Positions 1 to 7,291 of a DNA stretch of 9,053 bases are shown piece by piece (the first letter of the stretch is position 1; each line of letters starts with the position of its first letter). The translations under genes were made by a program, and so were the position numbers. This DNA is from Candidatus Cloacimonadota bacterium (GTDB taxonomy: Bacteria > Cloacimonadota > Cloacimonadia > Cloacimonadales > TCS61). The notes beneath the pieces were generated by a model. The model had not been told where the DNA came from and did no database searches. It was given only the letters and a program-made list of their open reading frames with translations. The stretch is taken from positions 1-9,053 of the forward strand of contig JABIME010000130.1 in NCBI GenBank assembly GCA_018654125.1. The letters run 5' to 3'.

Positions 1-216
1 ATCAATAATATAATTTCAGATATTATAAAAGCAGGACAAGCAGACAAAACTATTAAGAAAGATATTGATGCAGATAAATTATCGTTAGCACTTTGGGGAA
101 ATTTCACGGGTATTATGCCAAGTAGCATTTTAAGTGAAAAATCAATAACAGATTTTAGCCCTGAAGATATTATAGATTATCATTTTGAACTTTTATTAAA
201 TGCAATAAGAACATAA
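1..216 (+). CDS. Probable TetR-family transcriptional regulator, C-terminal fragment (5' end outside window)
   Basis: An open frame runs from the first base to a TAA at 214-216 and gives 71 residues of a protein whose start lies upstream. The visible part is helical and ends in a pattern typical of TetR ligand-binding domains: a 'LSLALWGNFTGI' helix followed by a final helix 'YHFELLLNAIRT' just before the stop. The N-terminal helix-turn-helix that would prove the family is not in the window, so the assignment rests on the look of the C-terminal domain alone. Only 15 bases separate its stop from the next gene on the same strand, so it is probably co-transcribed with the respiratory operon and may be its autoregulator. 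That role is inferred. Codon use and AT content look like the genes downstream. Confidence 0.55.
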   Translation: MNNIISDIIKAGQADKTIKKDIDADKLSLALWGNFTGIMPSSILSEKSITDFSPEDIIDYHFELLLNAIRT

Positions 217-231
217 AAGGAGCTATAAATA

Positions 232-717
232 ATGAAAAAAGGTTTTTTGTTTTTTATCTCTCTACTGATCGTATGGGTCCTCTTGGCAGGAACAGATCAG
301 CAGGAAATAATTATTGGAGCCATTGTATCGTTGCTACTCACGATTATATTTTTTTCAAAAGCAACTATATTCTCTGAGTTTAACCTAAATCCAAAAGCAA
401 TTTTCTACTTCCTGATCTACATATTTGTTTTTTCGTGGGAATTGTTAAAATCGAATCTTGATGTTGCCTTCAGAGTTATTCACCCTACAATACCAATAAA
501 TCCCGGTATTGTAAAAGTGAAAACTAAACTGAAATCAAAATTAGGAAGAACCATCCTTGCAAATTCGATCACGTTAACACCGGGCACATTAACGGTAGAA
601 ACAAATGGGGAAGATTATTATATTCACTGGATCGATGTTACTTCCGATGATATTGAAGGTGCAACAAAACAGATAGTGAGTAAATTTGAAAAATATTTGG
701 AGGTGATCTTTGGCTGA
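232..717 (+). CDS. mbxA: Mrp-type antiporter subunit E-like membrane protein (MnhE/MbxA family)
   Basis: This 161-residue protein has the normal length for the MnhE/MrpE family. Three hydrophobic segments lie at about residues 4-19, 25-41 and 56-72. They are followed by a cytoplasmic domain with family-typical signatures: 'PTIPINPGIVKVKTKL' (85-100) and 'LANSITLTPGTLTVE' (109-123), then 'YIHWIDV'. In Mrp antiporters and in Mbh/Mbx complexes this subunit is part of the membrane module linked to Na+ transport and has no redox centre. The ATG is preceded by AGGAG at 218-222 with nine bases of spacing. It is the first gene of the complex. Its last codons contain the ribosome binding site of the next gene, and the two reading frames overlap by 8 bases. 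The family is secure; the symbol follows the Mbx-like gene order. Confidence 0.9.
   Translation: MKKGFLFFISLLIVWVLLAGTDQQEIIIGAIVSLLLTIIFFSKATIFSEFNLNPKAIFYFLIYIFVFSWELLKSNLDVAFRVIHPTIPINPGIVKVKTKLKSKLGRTILANSITLTPGTLTVETNGEDYYIHWIDVTSDDIEGATKQIVSKFEKYLEVIFG
699..703 (+). promoter_or_regulatory. Strong ribosome binding site fixing a TTG start for the MnhF-like gene
   Basis: GGAGG at 699-703, extended to GGAGGTGATC, lies inside the 3' end of the MnhE-like gene. It is six bases upstream of TTG at 710-712. No ATG lies in a suitable place, and the TTG gives the expected N-terminus of the family, so the non-ATG start is well supported. Confidence 0.8.
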
Positions 718-970
718 TCTAATTTATAATATAGCAGCAATTATAGCACTTGCTGGTATTGTGTTGTCTTTTGTAAGATTGATCTTGGGTCCTACCATTG
801 CAGATAGAGCTGTTGCTTTAGATGGAATGACCATTATTTCGATTTCCCTTATCGTATTTATTGCCTATTATTTAAATCGTGTTGTATATCTTGATGTGGC
901 AATAGTTTATGGGTTGATAAGTTTTGTTGGGATTGTGGCTATCGCCCGTTATCTGGAGAGGGGGATATGA
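710..970 (+). CDS. mbxB: Mrp-type antiporter subunit F-like protein (MnhF/MbxB family)
   Basis: This 86-residue, three-helix membrane protein has the usual MnhF/MrpF size. The family signature 'RLILGPTIADRAVALD' (23-38) is intact and includes the acidic residues D32 and D38. The next helix carries 'AYYLNRVVYLDVAIVYGLISF'-like sequence, typical of the C-terminal half of the family. In Mrp antiporters this subunit helps to form the sodium path; in Mbh/Mbx it sits in the same Na+ module. It starts with TTG and overlaps the gene before by 8 bases and the gene after by 4 (ATGA), so translation is probably coupled. It has no redox role. Confidence 0.9.
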   Translation: MADLIYNIAAIIALAGIVLSFVRLILGPTIADRAVALDGMTIISISLIVFIAYYLNRVVYLDVAIVYGLISFVGIVAIARYLERGI

Positions 971-1314
971 TGGTATTAATTGGTGCAATTGTTACATTAG
1001 CTGGATCTATTTTACTGTTTTTGGGAGCATTAGGAATATTGCGGATGCCGGATGTATATAATAGAATGCAGGCAGGAACAAAAGCTACAACGCTGGGTTC
1101 AATTTTATTTCTTGCTGGAATTTCGATTGGTCATTACGAATGCGGCTGTTTTGGAAAAATGGTAATAATAATTTTGTTCGTGATATTTACTAACCCGATC
1201 TCCTCAAATGCATTGGCAAGAGCAGCACATTTTGCAGGAACTAAACTTACAAGTCGTTCCGTAAAAGATGATTTGGCTGATGATAATATAGAACATCAAG
1301 GAGAAGAAAAATGA
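967..1314 (+). CDS. mbxC: Mrp-type antiporter subunit G-like protein (MnhG/MbxC family)
   Basis: This 115-residue membrane protein contains the MnhG/MrpG signature 'GILRMPDVYNRMQAGTKA' (23-40) followed by 'TTLGSILFLAG', with three predicted hydrophobic helices and a polar C-terminal tail. Together with the E- and F-like subunits it makes the small-subunit part of the Mrp-like sodium module. Two adjacent ATG codons (967 and 970) are possible starts. A purine-rich stretch, GGAGAGGGGG at 955-964, serves either one, so the N-terminal Met is uncertain by one residue. If the start is 967 it overlaps the previous stop as ATGA. Its own stop overlaps the next start as ATGA (1311-1314). Two Cys residues in 'YECGCFG' near residue 60 are not a known cofactor motif for the family. 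Confidence 0.9.
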   Translation: MMVLIGAIVTLAGSILLFLGALGILRMPDVYNRMQAGTKATTLGSILFLAGISIGHYECGCFGKMVIIILFVIFTNPISSNALARAAHFAGTKLTSRSVKDDLADDNIEHQGEEK

Positions 1315-1559
1315 TCTCCATAATAATAATAGTTTTAGGAATAATAATGATCATAGCTGCATTTTTAGCAATTCGATTAAAGAATTTGCTGGCTGCAATT
1401 ATTAGCGCTGGAGTTATAAGCCTGTTAGCGAGTGTGATATATCTTATGCTTGCAGCACCTGATGTAGCAATGACGGAAGCAGCAATTGGCTCTGGGCTAA
1501 CAACGATCATCTTTATCTTCACACTTAAAAAGATAAGAAAAGGAGATCTGGATGATTAA
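1311..1559 (+). CDS. mbxD: DUF4040 / MbhD-like subunit (MbxD), equivalent to a C-terminal helix region of MrpA
   Basis: This 82-residue protein has three hydrophobic helices and carries the DUF4040 signature 'APDVAMTEAAIGSGLTT' (49-65) with an acidic residue at E56. In Mrp antiporters the same segment lies in the C-terminal part of the large MrpA protein; in Mbh and Mbx it is a free small subunit called D. A basic residue, K24, lies between the first two helices. Its size and isolation as a separate gene point to an Mbh/Mbx-type complex and argue against a plain Mrp antiporter. AGGAG at 1299-1303 precedes the ATG by seven bases. The gene overlaps its neighbours by 4 and 8 bases. Confidence 0.88.
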   Translation: MISIIIIVLGIIMIIAAFLAIRLKNLLAAIISAGVISLLASVIYLMLAAPDVAMTEAAIGSGLTTIIFIFTLKKIRKGDLDD

Positions 1560-2235
1560 GAGAATATTTGTCTTACTTGCAATTCTTGGTTTAATCTTGA
1601 TGTTTCTTCCTTTCTTAAGAGATTTTGATTTCCATGAAGAACTTGGTGAACTATCTTCTAAATATGTTGAAGGATCGGTAAATGATCTGAACACGCAAAA
1701 TGTGGTTACAGCAGTTATCGTAACATATCGTGGGTTAGATACATTGGGCGAAGTAACCGTTCTATTTCTGGCAACCGCCGGCGTAGGCTTCCTACTAAGG
1801 AAGAAAAAAACAAGCAAAAAATCTAGAAAATCTTCTGAATTATTACAAACCGGATCGCAGTTTCTATTCGTTCTAATAATTTTAACGGGAGTTTACATAT
1901 TCACTCATGGTCACCTTACACCCGGCGGTGGATTCCAAGGTGGAGTGCTTATAACAACCGCATTTTTATTATTAATTCTTGCAGATATAAATTTGAAATT
2001 CAATCACACAATTTTGTTATTCGTTGAATCTTTATCCGGTGTGTTTTATGTTGTCATCGGGCTTTTAGGTGTTTTACTAATAGGAATGAACAGCTTTCTT
2101 GATCCTGCAATTTTACCAATGGGGAATTTTGGAAAGGTATTAAGTGCTGGAGCTATCCCACTGATCTATTCACTTGTAGGTCTAAAGGTGGGTTCCGAGC
2201 TTACAACAATTATAGATAAAATGGGAGGAGAATAA
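1552..2235 (+). CDS. mbxF: Fused MbhE-like + MnhB-like membrane subunit (MbxE/F type)
   Basis: This 227-residue protein has two parts. Residues 1 to about 83 resemble MbhE, which corresponds to part of the MrpA C-terminus: one N-terminal helix, then 'NVVTAVIVTYRGLDTLGE' (50-67) ending in E67, then a second helix. A short basic linker follows (K84-K94, rich in Lys, Arg and Ser). Residues from about 95 to the end are a full MnhB/MrpB domain with the signature 'HGHLTPGGGFQGG' (119-131) and three further helices. In Mbh, E and F are separate genes. As I recall the families, the joined form is typical of Mbx/Mbs. The role is in the Na+ module of the membrane arm. AGGAG at 1541-1545 precedes the ATG by six bases, and its stop overlaps the next start as TAATG. 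Confidence 0.88.
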   Translation: MIKRIFVLLAILGLILMFLPFLRDFDFHEELGELSSKYVEGSVNDLNTQNVVTAVIVTYRGLDTLGEVTVLFLATAGVGFLLRKKKTSKKSRKSSELLQTGSQFLFVLIILTGVYIFTHGHLTPGGGFQGGVLITTAFLLLILADINLKFNHTILLFVESLSGVFYVVIGLLGVLLIGMNSFLDPAILPMGNFGKVLSAGAIPLIYSLVGLKVGSELTTIIDKMGGE

Positions 2236-2588
2236 TGATATTCGCTCTAATACTGGGATTTTTACTCCTGATCATCGGAATATACGGAATGCTAACTCAA
2301 AAGAATTTGATAAAGATAGTGATCGGGTTTTCGATTGTTGATACCGGAGTTCATATTATTATCGTTTCAATTGGGTATATTCGTGGTAAAACTGCACCAA
2401 TAATTGATGCAAGTGTAGACATTAAGAATGCTGTAAATGCTGTTGTAGACCCAATTCCTTCTGCTCTTGTTTTAACCGCAATTGTTATAGGATTGGCAGT
2501 AACAGCTCTAATGTTAAGTTTCGTAATAAAGTTATATCAAAAAAACAAATCGCTTTCAATAGATGATTATCAGGAGTTGAAATGGTAA
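2235..2588 (+). CDS. mbxG: Mrp-type antiporter subunit C-like protein (MnhC/NuoK-like, MbxG)
   Basis: This 117-residue, three-helix protein matches MnhC/MrpC in length and in the signature 'DPIPSALVLTAIVIGLAV' (72-89). That segment is preceded by 'GFSIVDTGVHIIIVSIGY' in helix 2 and the loop 'GKTAPIID'. The family is homologous to NuoK of complex I, which carries acidic residues in its membrane helices; here the acidic D36 sits in helix 2. It closes the set of small Mrp-like subunits and probably docks beside the first pump module encoded next. The ribosome site GGGAGGAG (2223-2230) is among the strongest in the operon. The gene overlaps the previous one by one base and the next by seven. Confidence 0.9.
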   Translation: MIFALILGFLLLIIGIYGMLTQKNLIKIVIGFSIVDTGVHIIIVSIGYIRGKTAPIIDASVDIKNAVNAVVDPIPSALVLTAIVIGLAVTALMLSFVIKLYQKNKSLSIDDYQELKW

Positions 2589-5500
2589 ATCCAATATATA
2601 TTCTAATTGTATCTCTTGCTGCTGGATTTCTGTTATCTGTTATTGATAAAGTTGGAAGAAAATGGTCGTTAACTTTCCTATATGGAATTCTACTATTTAA
2701 TATTGCAGTAATATTTGAGTGGTTTTATCAATTTACAATTTTAGGGAAACCATCTCTGATACTTCACACGGCAGGTTTTTTAGCACCTCTATCAATCAAT
2801 TTAAAATTAGGTTTGTTGGAATCATTCGTACTGCTTTTTGCAAATATAGCTGGATTGATGTCTGCAATATTCCTTTTTAAGAAATTTATAAAAACCCATA
2901 TTTCAGGATTGATCTTATATTTAATTTTGATAATGGGCGTGAACGGATTGGTGATGACGCGAGACCTGTTTAATATATTTGTATTTTTAGAGATCGTATC
3001 AATTTCTACTTATGCTCTTATTAGTTTTGATGAAAACAAAAAATCATTTTCTGCTGGATTTAAATATATGCTTGCCGGAGGGATCACTTCCACATTCTTC
3101 TTACTCGGAGTAACCTTTATATATTATTTCACAGGCAATCTCAATCTTGATTCCATAATTGGAAGCTCTTCACTATTAGCGATGAAGACAGGTGTCTTTT
3201 CAGTATTCATTTTACTTATTTCTATTTTTATAGAGTTGAAACCGTTCCCTGCAAATGGCTGGGCGTTAGATGTTTATGAAGCTGTAAATTCGGGAATTGT
3301 TTCTGTGATCGCTGTTGTAAATTCAGCAGCAATTCTTTTTGTTTTCTATAAGATACTTCCACTACTCTCAAGTGAATATCTATCTGTATTTATAGGTGCG
3401 GGAATTGTAACTTTCTTGTTCTCAAATCTAATTGGTATTAAACAAACAAATCCCAAAAGATTATTGGGTTATTCATCAATTGCACAAATGGGATTGGTTG
3501 TTGCGGTTGTGTCATTTGCATTTAAAATTGGATTAACAGATGGAATGATCTTGTTAATTGCAGGTGGATTCTTCATTAATCATTTCTTAGCAAAAGCGGG
3601 ACTCTTCTGGCTTACGGGGATTGTACAAAAGAGTAATATCAAAGATTGGTCAGCTCTCCGAAATAATCTTCCATTGTTACTATTATTTGGAGTTTTGTTA
3701 TTTGCTTTAGCTGGTCTTCCACCATTCCCTGGATTCTGGGCAAAATGGGAACTTGTTAAAATTCTTATAGCAACAAAATATTATTTAGTACTTACTGCAA
3801 TATTAGTTGGTTCATTATTTGAAGCATTCTATCTTTTCCGCTGGTTTGGATATGCAATTAAGAATGAAAGTGAAAACGAGGTTGAAAAACAACCTGGGTT
3901 ATCTCAGGTCTTCCCAATTACAGTTTTTGTTTTATTAATATTCTTAGTTTCATTTTGGATTATGACAAGAGTTTACTTGTTCAATCCAGTGAATTATCTA
4001 CCAATTGCTGCAATATTTGGAATGTATTTGATCAATTTCTTAAAATCAAAATTCAAAGCAGTAATTTCAATAGCAGCTGTTGCGCTATATGGATATTATT
4101 TGTATCCAATGGAAACACATCTACAATCATTATTTGGAATCATCTTCATAATTGGAAGTGGTATAATCATCATTTCTACAATGAACAGGAAAGAGTTAGG
4201 GAAGGGATTTTATGGGTTCCTTTTAATGATGATCTTCTCAATGGGAAATTTACTGGTTGCAGATAGCTATTTAACTTTCTTCTTAAATTGGGAATTCATG
4301 ACGATCGCTTCTTATCTGCTAATAATAAGAGGTGAGAAAGCAAAAGTTCCAGCACTTACATACATAACATTCTCTTTAGCTGGTGCATATTTAATGCTGG
4401 CAGGTTTTGGATTTGCCCCATATCTAATAGAGGGTTCAAGTTTGGTTAGTGGTATAGCAACAGTTAAGTTACCTGTAATCTCAATGATTCTGCTTTCACT
4501 TGGATTCCTTATAAAATCGGGTTCTCTCGGAGTTCATATCTGGGTTCCAGGAGCCTATTCTGAAGCTGAAGATGATATGACACCATTCATCTCATCTGTG
4601 CTGAGTAAAGCCGGAGTTTTTGGAATTCTGCTTGTTGCAATTTCCTATATAAAACACTCTCCATCTTTCAATATATTCTACTGGATCGGTTGGTTGGGTG
4701 CACTCACTGCAATTGTCGGAGCATTTTTAGCAGCTTTTCAGGAAGATGCAAAAAAACTTCTGGCATATTCCAGTATGAGCCAGGTTGGATATATCGTTGC
4801 TTCTATTGGACTTCTAAGTCATTTAGGTTGGATCTCTGCACTCTATCTATCTATAAATCACTTTATGTTCAAGGCAATGATCTTTATAGCAATTGCAGGT
4901 GTAATACATCGAACCGGAACAAGAGACATGTATAAAATGGGTGGATTAATTAAGAAAATGCCGATCTCATATATCTCAGTTTTAATTGGAATTATTGCAG
5001 TATCTGGTGTTCCACCATTATCTGGTTTTGGTTCCAAATGGCTGCTTTATTCATCCTTCATAGAAAAAGGGTGGTTTATGCAAGCCGGAGTTCTATTCTT
5101 TGCAAGTGGCGTAAGCTTCCTATATTTGTACCGCTTGATACATACGATCTTCTTGGGACAATTAAAATATGAACATCAAAATGTTAAGGAAGCACCGATC
5201 TGGTATTTAATCCCTCAAGTAATTTTTATGATGGGAATCATGGCAATTTCAATGTATCCAAATTTAATCATAAATCCATTAAATGAAATTGTTGGAAATT
5301 ATTTTGCCACTACAATTCAAATTGATGGTTACAATGTAACAAGTTCATTGGGTTATTGGAACGGGAATATGGTAATGATGATCACGATGGGTGTTTTTGT
5401 TATTCCACTTATATTCCTAATATTGCTAAACGGTAGAATGCAGAAGGTTAAACAATTTAATATTGTATATTCTGCCGAGAGACCGGAATCTCCACAGACT

Positions 5501-5710
5501 ACACATTTTGCTCATAACATGTTCTCTCATATGTATAAAGCACTGGGTGGTTTTACCAAACCAAGAATTAATAATTTCTGGAATTCTGTAAGTGAATGGT
5601 CGAATTCTTTAGCTGGAACATTCCGTCAGGTCTACACTGGAAACGGACAAACATATTTACTGCATATTATTCTTTATATTGTAGTATTATATATTTTTTT
5701 AGGAGCGTAA
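2582..5710 (+). CDS. mbxH: Tandem fusion of two antiporter-like proton pump subunits (MbxH + MbxH' in one chain) with MbhI-like tail
   Basis: The 1042-residue chain is about twice the usual length of a MrpD/NuoL-type subunit and holds two complete copies of the fold. Module 1 (about 1-462) has the helix-5 Glu E137 ('FVFLEIVS'), the helix-7 Lys K220 ('ELKPFPANGW'), H334/K338 ('NHFLAKAG') and the helix-12 Lys K388 ('PPFPGFWAKWE'); it looks MrpD-like. Module 2 (about 463-950) has E571 ('NWEFMTIASYLL'), K645 ('IKSGSLGVHIW'), H760/K764 ('NHFMFKA') and K819 ('PPLSGFGSKW'). From about 951 there is a soluble amphipathic stretch and one last helix (about 1024-1041), resembling MbhI or the lateral helix of NuoL. 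All pumping residues are present in both copies, so both should be active. AGGAG at 2572-2576 precedes the ATG by five bases. The stop touches the next start with no gap. I see no stop or internal start with a good ribosome site at the junction. Confidence 0.9.
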   Translation: MVNPIYILIVSLAAGFLLSVIDKVGRKWSLTFLYGILLFNIAVIFEWFYQFTILGKPSLILHTAGFLAPLSINLKLGLLESFVLLFANIAGLMSAIFLFKKFIKTHISGLILYLILIMGVNGLVMTRDLFNIFVFLEIVSISTYALISFDENKKSFSAGFKYMLAGGITSTFFLLGVTFIYYFTGNLNLDSIIGSSSLLAMKTGVFSVFILLISIFIELKPFPANGWALDVYEAVNSGIVSVIAVVNSAAILFVFYKILPLLSSEYLSVFIGAGIVTFLFSNLIGIKQTNPKRLLGYSSIAQMGLVVAVVSFAFKIGLTDGMILLIAGGFFINHFLAKAGLFWLTGIVQKSNIKDWSALRNNLPLLLLFGVLLFALAGLPPFPGFWAKWELVKILIATKYYLVLTAILVGSLFEAFYLFRWFGYAIKNESENEVEKQPGLSQVFPITVFVLLIFLVSFWIMTRVYLFNPVNYLPIAAIFGMYLINFLKSKFKAVISIAAVALYGYYLYPMETHLQSLFGIIFIIGSGIIIISTMNRKELGKGFYGFLLMMIFSMGNLLVADSYLTFFLNWEFMTIASYLLIIRGEKAKVPALTYITFSLAGAYLMLAGFGFAPYLIEGSSLVSGIATVKLPVISMILLSLGFLIKSGSLGVHIWVPGAYSEAEDDMTPFISSVLSKAGVFGILLVAISYIKHSPSFNIFYWIGWLGALTAIVGAFLAAFQEDAKKLLAYSSMSQVGYIVASIGLLSHLGWISALYLSINHFMFKAMIFIAIAGVIHRTGTRDMYKMGGLIKKMPISYISVLIGIIAVSGVPPLSGFGSKWLLYSSFIEKGWFMQAGVLFFASGVSFLYLYRLIHTIFLGQLKYEHQNVKEAPIWYLIPQVIFMMGIMAISMYPNLIINPLNEIVGNYFATTIQIDGYNVTSSLGYWNGNMVMMITMGVFVIPLIFLILLNGRMQKVKQFNIVYSAERPESPQTTHFAHNMFSHMYKALGGFTKPRINNFWNSVSEWSNSLAGTFRQVYTGNGQTYLLHIILYIVVLYIFLGA
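3968..5431 (+). other. Second antiporter module of the fusion protein (about residues 463-950)
   Basis: This marks the approximate span of module 2 inside the 1042-residue protein. It starts at a fresh pair of helices after 'NPVNYLP' and ends before the polar tail. The boundary comes from counting helices and from the position of the helix-5 Glu, which falls 137 residues into module 1 and about 109 into module 2. It is good to perhaps 20 residues. The two modules share motifs, not obvious nucleotide identity, so this is an old protein-level duplication and not a recent DNA repeat. Confidence 0.65.
5432..5707 (+). other. MbhI-like / lateral-helix C-terminal extension of the fusion protein (about residues 951-1042)
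   Basis: The tail begins with a polar segment after the last pump helix ('GRMQKVKQFNIVYSAERPES'). It continues with a long amphipathic stretch rich in aromatic and polar residues (about 975-1018). It ends in a single hydrophobic helix after 'TGNGQTYLLH'. In Mbh the matching element is the free subunit MbhI; in NuoL it is the lateral helix plus a final membrane helix. No free I gene exists in this window, which fits it being fused here. Confidence 0.5.
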
Positions 5711-6640
5711 ATGAATATTACAACAAAAATTTTATACGCCATAATCTCGGTATTTGTTGCTACTGCATACGGGCTTACCCTGGGCGGAATTGTTAGAAAG
5801 ATCTATGCACGTGTGCATGGAAGGTATGGTCCACCAGTTTGGCAGCCATTTATTGATATTTTGCAAACTCATGCAAAACGGGTTTCAATTTCACACGGAT
5901 ATATGTTTTACTTGGGCCCTGTCTTCCGTTTAGCTGGTGGTCTTGGAACATATCTTTTTATTCCGGTGATATTTGGATCAGTTGTGTTTTCTAATTTTTC
6001 CATGGCTGGAGATTTACTTCTGGTGATGTATTTCATTTTCTTTGGTCAGTTGGGAATGGCTCTAGGTGCTGGTGAAGGTGGACATCCATATTCACCGATA
6101 GGAATTGCAAGAGGTTTGGCTCAAATGAGTACTTTTGAAGTGCCATTTGCTTTATCTGTAATGGCACTTGCTATTCAATATAATACTTTAAATATTACAA
6201 CAATTGTCGCAGCACAACAAGGGAGCATATTAAATTGGACATTGTTCACAAACCCTTTGGCAGTAATTGCTGCTATGATCTCACTTTTGGGAATGAATAT
6301 GCATTCACCATTCAGTATTGTGCTGGCTCCGCAGGAAATTCCAATTGGACCTCCAATAGAAATGAACAGCAGTTTTCTTGCAACATTACAAACCAATAGA
6401 GGTTTATTTGGATCAGCAAAACTGGTTCTATTTATGAATCTATATTTTGGTGGAGCAGCTCATGCAAATATATTTGTTGCACTTGCTATAATGGTCGTAA
6501 AAACATTTTTGATTTATATGTTCTCTGTTTTTGTGGGAGCAGCTTTTCCAAGATTCAGGCCGGAACAATCGATGAGATTTTTCCTGAAATGGCCTACTCT
6601 AATTGGAATTCTATCAATAATTTTAGTTGCCTATTTTTAA
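5711..6640 (+). CDS. mbxM: NuoH/HyfC-like membrane anchor subunit (MbxM)
   Basis: This 309-residue member of the respiratory-chain NADH dehydrogenase subunit 1 family has about eight membrane helices. It couples the cytoplasmic redox arm to the pumps. Visible motifs are 'RKIYARVHGRYGPP' (29-42, matching the KxxARxQxRxGP loop of NuoH), 'GPVFRLAG' (69-76), 'GIARGLAQMSTFEVPF' (131-146, with R134 and E143) and 'SPFSIVLAPQEIPIGPPIE' (199-217, with E209 and E217). The last motif replaces the 'PFDxPEAExEIVxGxxxEYSG' loop of complex I and is less acidic. AGGAG at 5701-5705 precedes the ATG, which follows the previous stop directly. Its place before J, instead of after L as in Mbh, is one of the main reasons for an Mbx-like call. 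Confidence 0.9.
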   Translation: MNITTKILYAIISVFVATAYGLTLGGIVRKIYARVHGRYGPPVWQPFIDILQTHAKRVSISHGYMFYLGPVFRLAGGLGTYLFIPVIFGSVVFSNFSMAGDLLLVMYFIFFGQLGMALGAGEGGHPYSPIGIARGLAQMSTFEVPFALSVMALAIQYNTLNITTIVAAQQGSILNWTLFTNPLAVIAAMISLLGMNMHSPFSIVLAPQEIPIGPPIEMNSSFLATLQTNRGLFGSAKLVLFMNLYFGGAAHANIFVALAIMVVKTFLIYMFSVFVGAAFPRFRPEQSMRFFLKWPTLIGILSIILVAYF

Positions 6641-6644
6641 GGAG
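6639..6644 (+). promoter_or_regulatory. Ribosome binding site fixing a GTG start for the NuoB-like gene
   Basis: AAGGAG at 6639-6644 begins within the stop codon of the NuoH-like gene and lies five bases before GTG at 6650-6652. No in-frame ATG occurs before residue 13, so the GTG is the best start. Confidence 0.75.
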
Positions 6645-6649
6645 ACATT

Positions 6650-7291
6650 GTGAATAAAAAAAATATTAATAATATTGAAAAAGAGATGAAACTTGCGAAC
6701 GAAGGATTATCGGAAAAGGAACGTACATTATTTAGTGATGCACGTCCAACTCCTGTTAAGCCTTTGAACAAATATTTAGAGAAATTTCTTAATTGGGCAC
6801 GAGCTGAATCATTGTGGATATTAGCTTTTGGAACAGGTTGCGGAGCTGTTGAGTTAAGACCACTCATGACAGCCCGTTTCGATATGTTCCGATACGGAAT
6901 TGCCCCAAGGCCTACACCTAGACAAGCTTCTGTTTTTGTGATCGGCGGTTATGCTTCAATAAAGACAATAAAAAGGATCGTGCGTAGTTATGAACAAATG
7001 CAGGGTCCAAAATTTGTGATAGCTCTGGGAAGCTGCACGATAAATGGTGGAATGTATTATGACAGCTATTATACAATAAATCGCATTGATCATTACATCC
7101 CAGTAGATATTTATGTAGCAGGATGTATGCCACGTCCCGAAGCTTTGATAGCTGGTTTTGATAAACTTAAAAAGCAGATCAAGGCTGGGAAGTGTGACGG
7201 GATGAATATATATGCTGAGAATTTCGACTGGTACAAAGCAAATCAGAAGAAAGTAATAAAAGATTGGAATATGCCGGATTACAACTGGTAG
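6650..7291 (+). CDS. mbxJ: NuoB/hydrogenase-small-like iron-sulfur subunit (MbxJ) with a three-Cys cluster site
   Basis: This 213-residue NuoB-family protein carries the proximal [4Fe-4S] cluster, the last or catalytic electron stop in this group. A polar N-terminal extension (1 to about 45) precedes the fold. The motifs are 'GTGCGAVELRP' (61-71), 'ALGSCTINGG' (125-134) and 'VAGCMPRPEAL' (156-166), followed by a helical tail. Complex I has tandem Cys-Cys before A-I-E in the first motif, and hydrogenases have CxxC. Here the sequence is C64-G65, so only C64, C129 and C159 remain as likely ligands. C182 lies outside the fold core and is not conserved in the family as I know it. A three-Cys, site-differentiated cluster is what was described for the Pyrococcus Mbs enzyme. 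The start is GTG with a nine-base gap after the previous stop. The family is certain; the acceptor is inferred. Confidence 0.92.
   Translation: MNKKNINNIEKEMKLANEGLSEKERTLFSDARPTPVKPLNKYLEKFLNWARAESLWILAFGTGCGAVELRPLMTARFDMFRYGIAPRPTPRQASVFVIGGYASIKTIKRIVRSYEQMQGPKFVIALGSCTINGGMYYDSYYTINRIDHYIPVDIYVAGCMPRPEALIAGFDKLKKQIKAGKCDGMNIYAENFDWYKANQKKVIKDWNMPDYNW

Noticed and set aside
232..3960. A stand-alone Mrp (MnhA-G) Na+/H+ antiporter operon
   Set aside because: There is no full-length MrpA, the D-like DUF4040 gene is separate, and complex-I-like redox subunits follow without a break.
3955..4266. Alternative-frame open stretches on the + strand inside the pump gene (also 4690-4935 and 5596-5796)
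   Set aside because: Their translations are low-complexity shadows of the membrane protein frame, with no ribosome site or known domain.
2582..5710. Two separate pump genes joined by a sequencing error
   Set aside because: The frame is open throughout, the junction shows no remnant stop, ribosome site or start arrangement like those at the other junctions, and codon use is even. Raw reads would be needed to exclude it fully.
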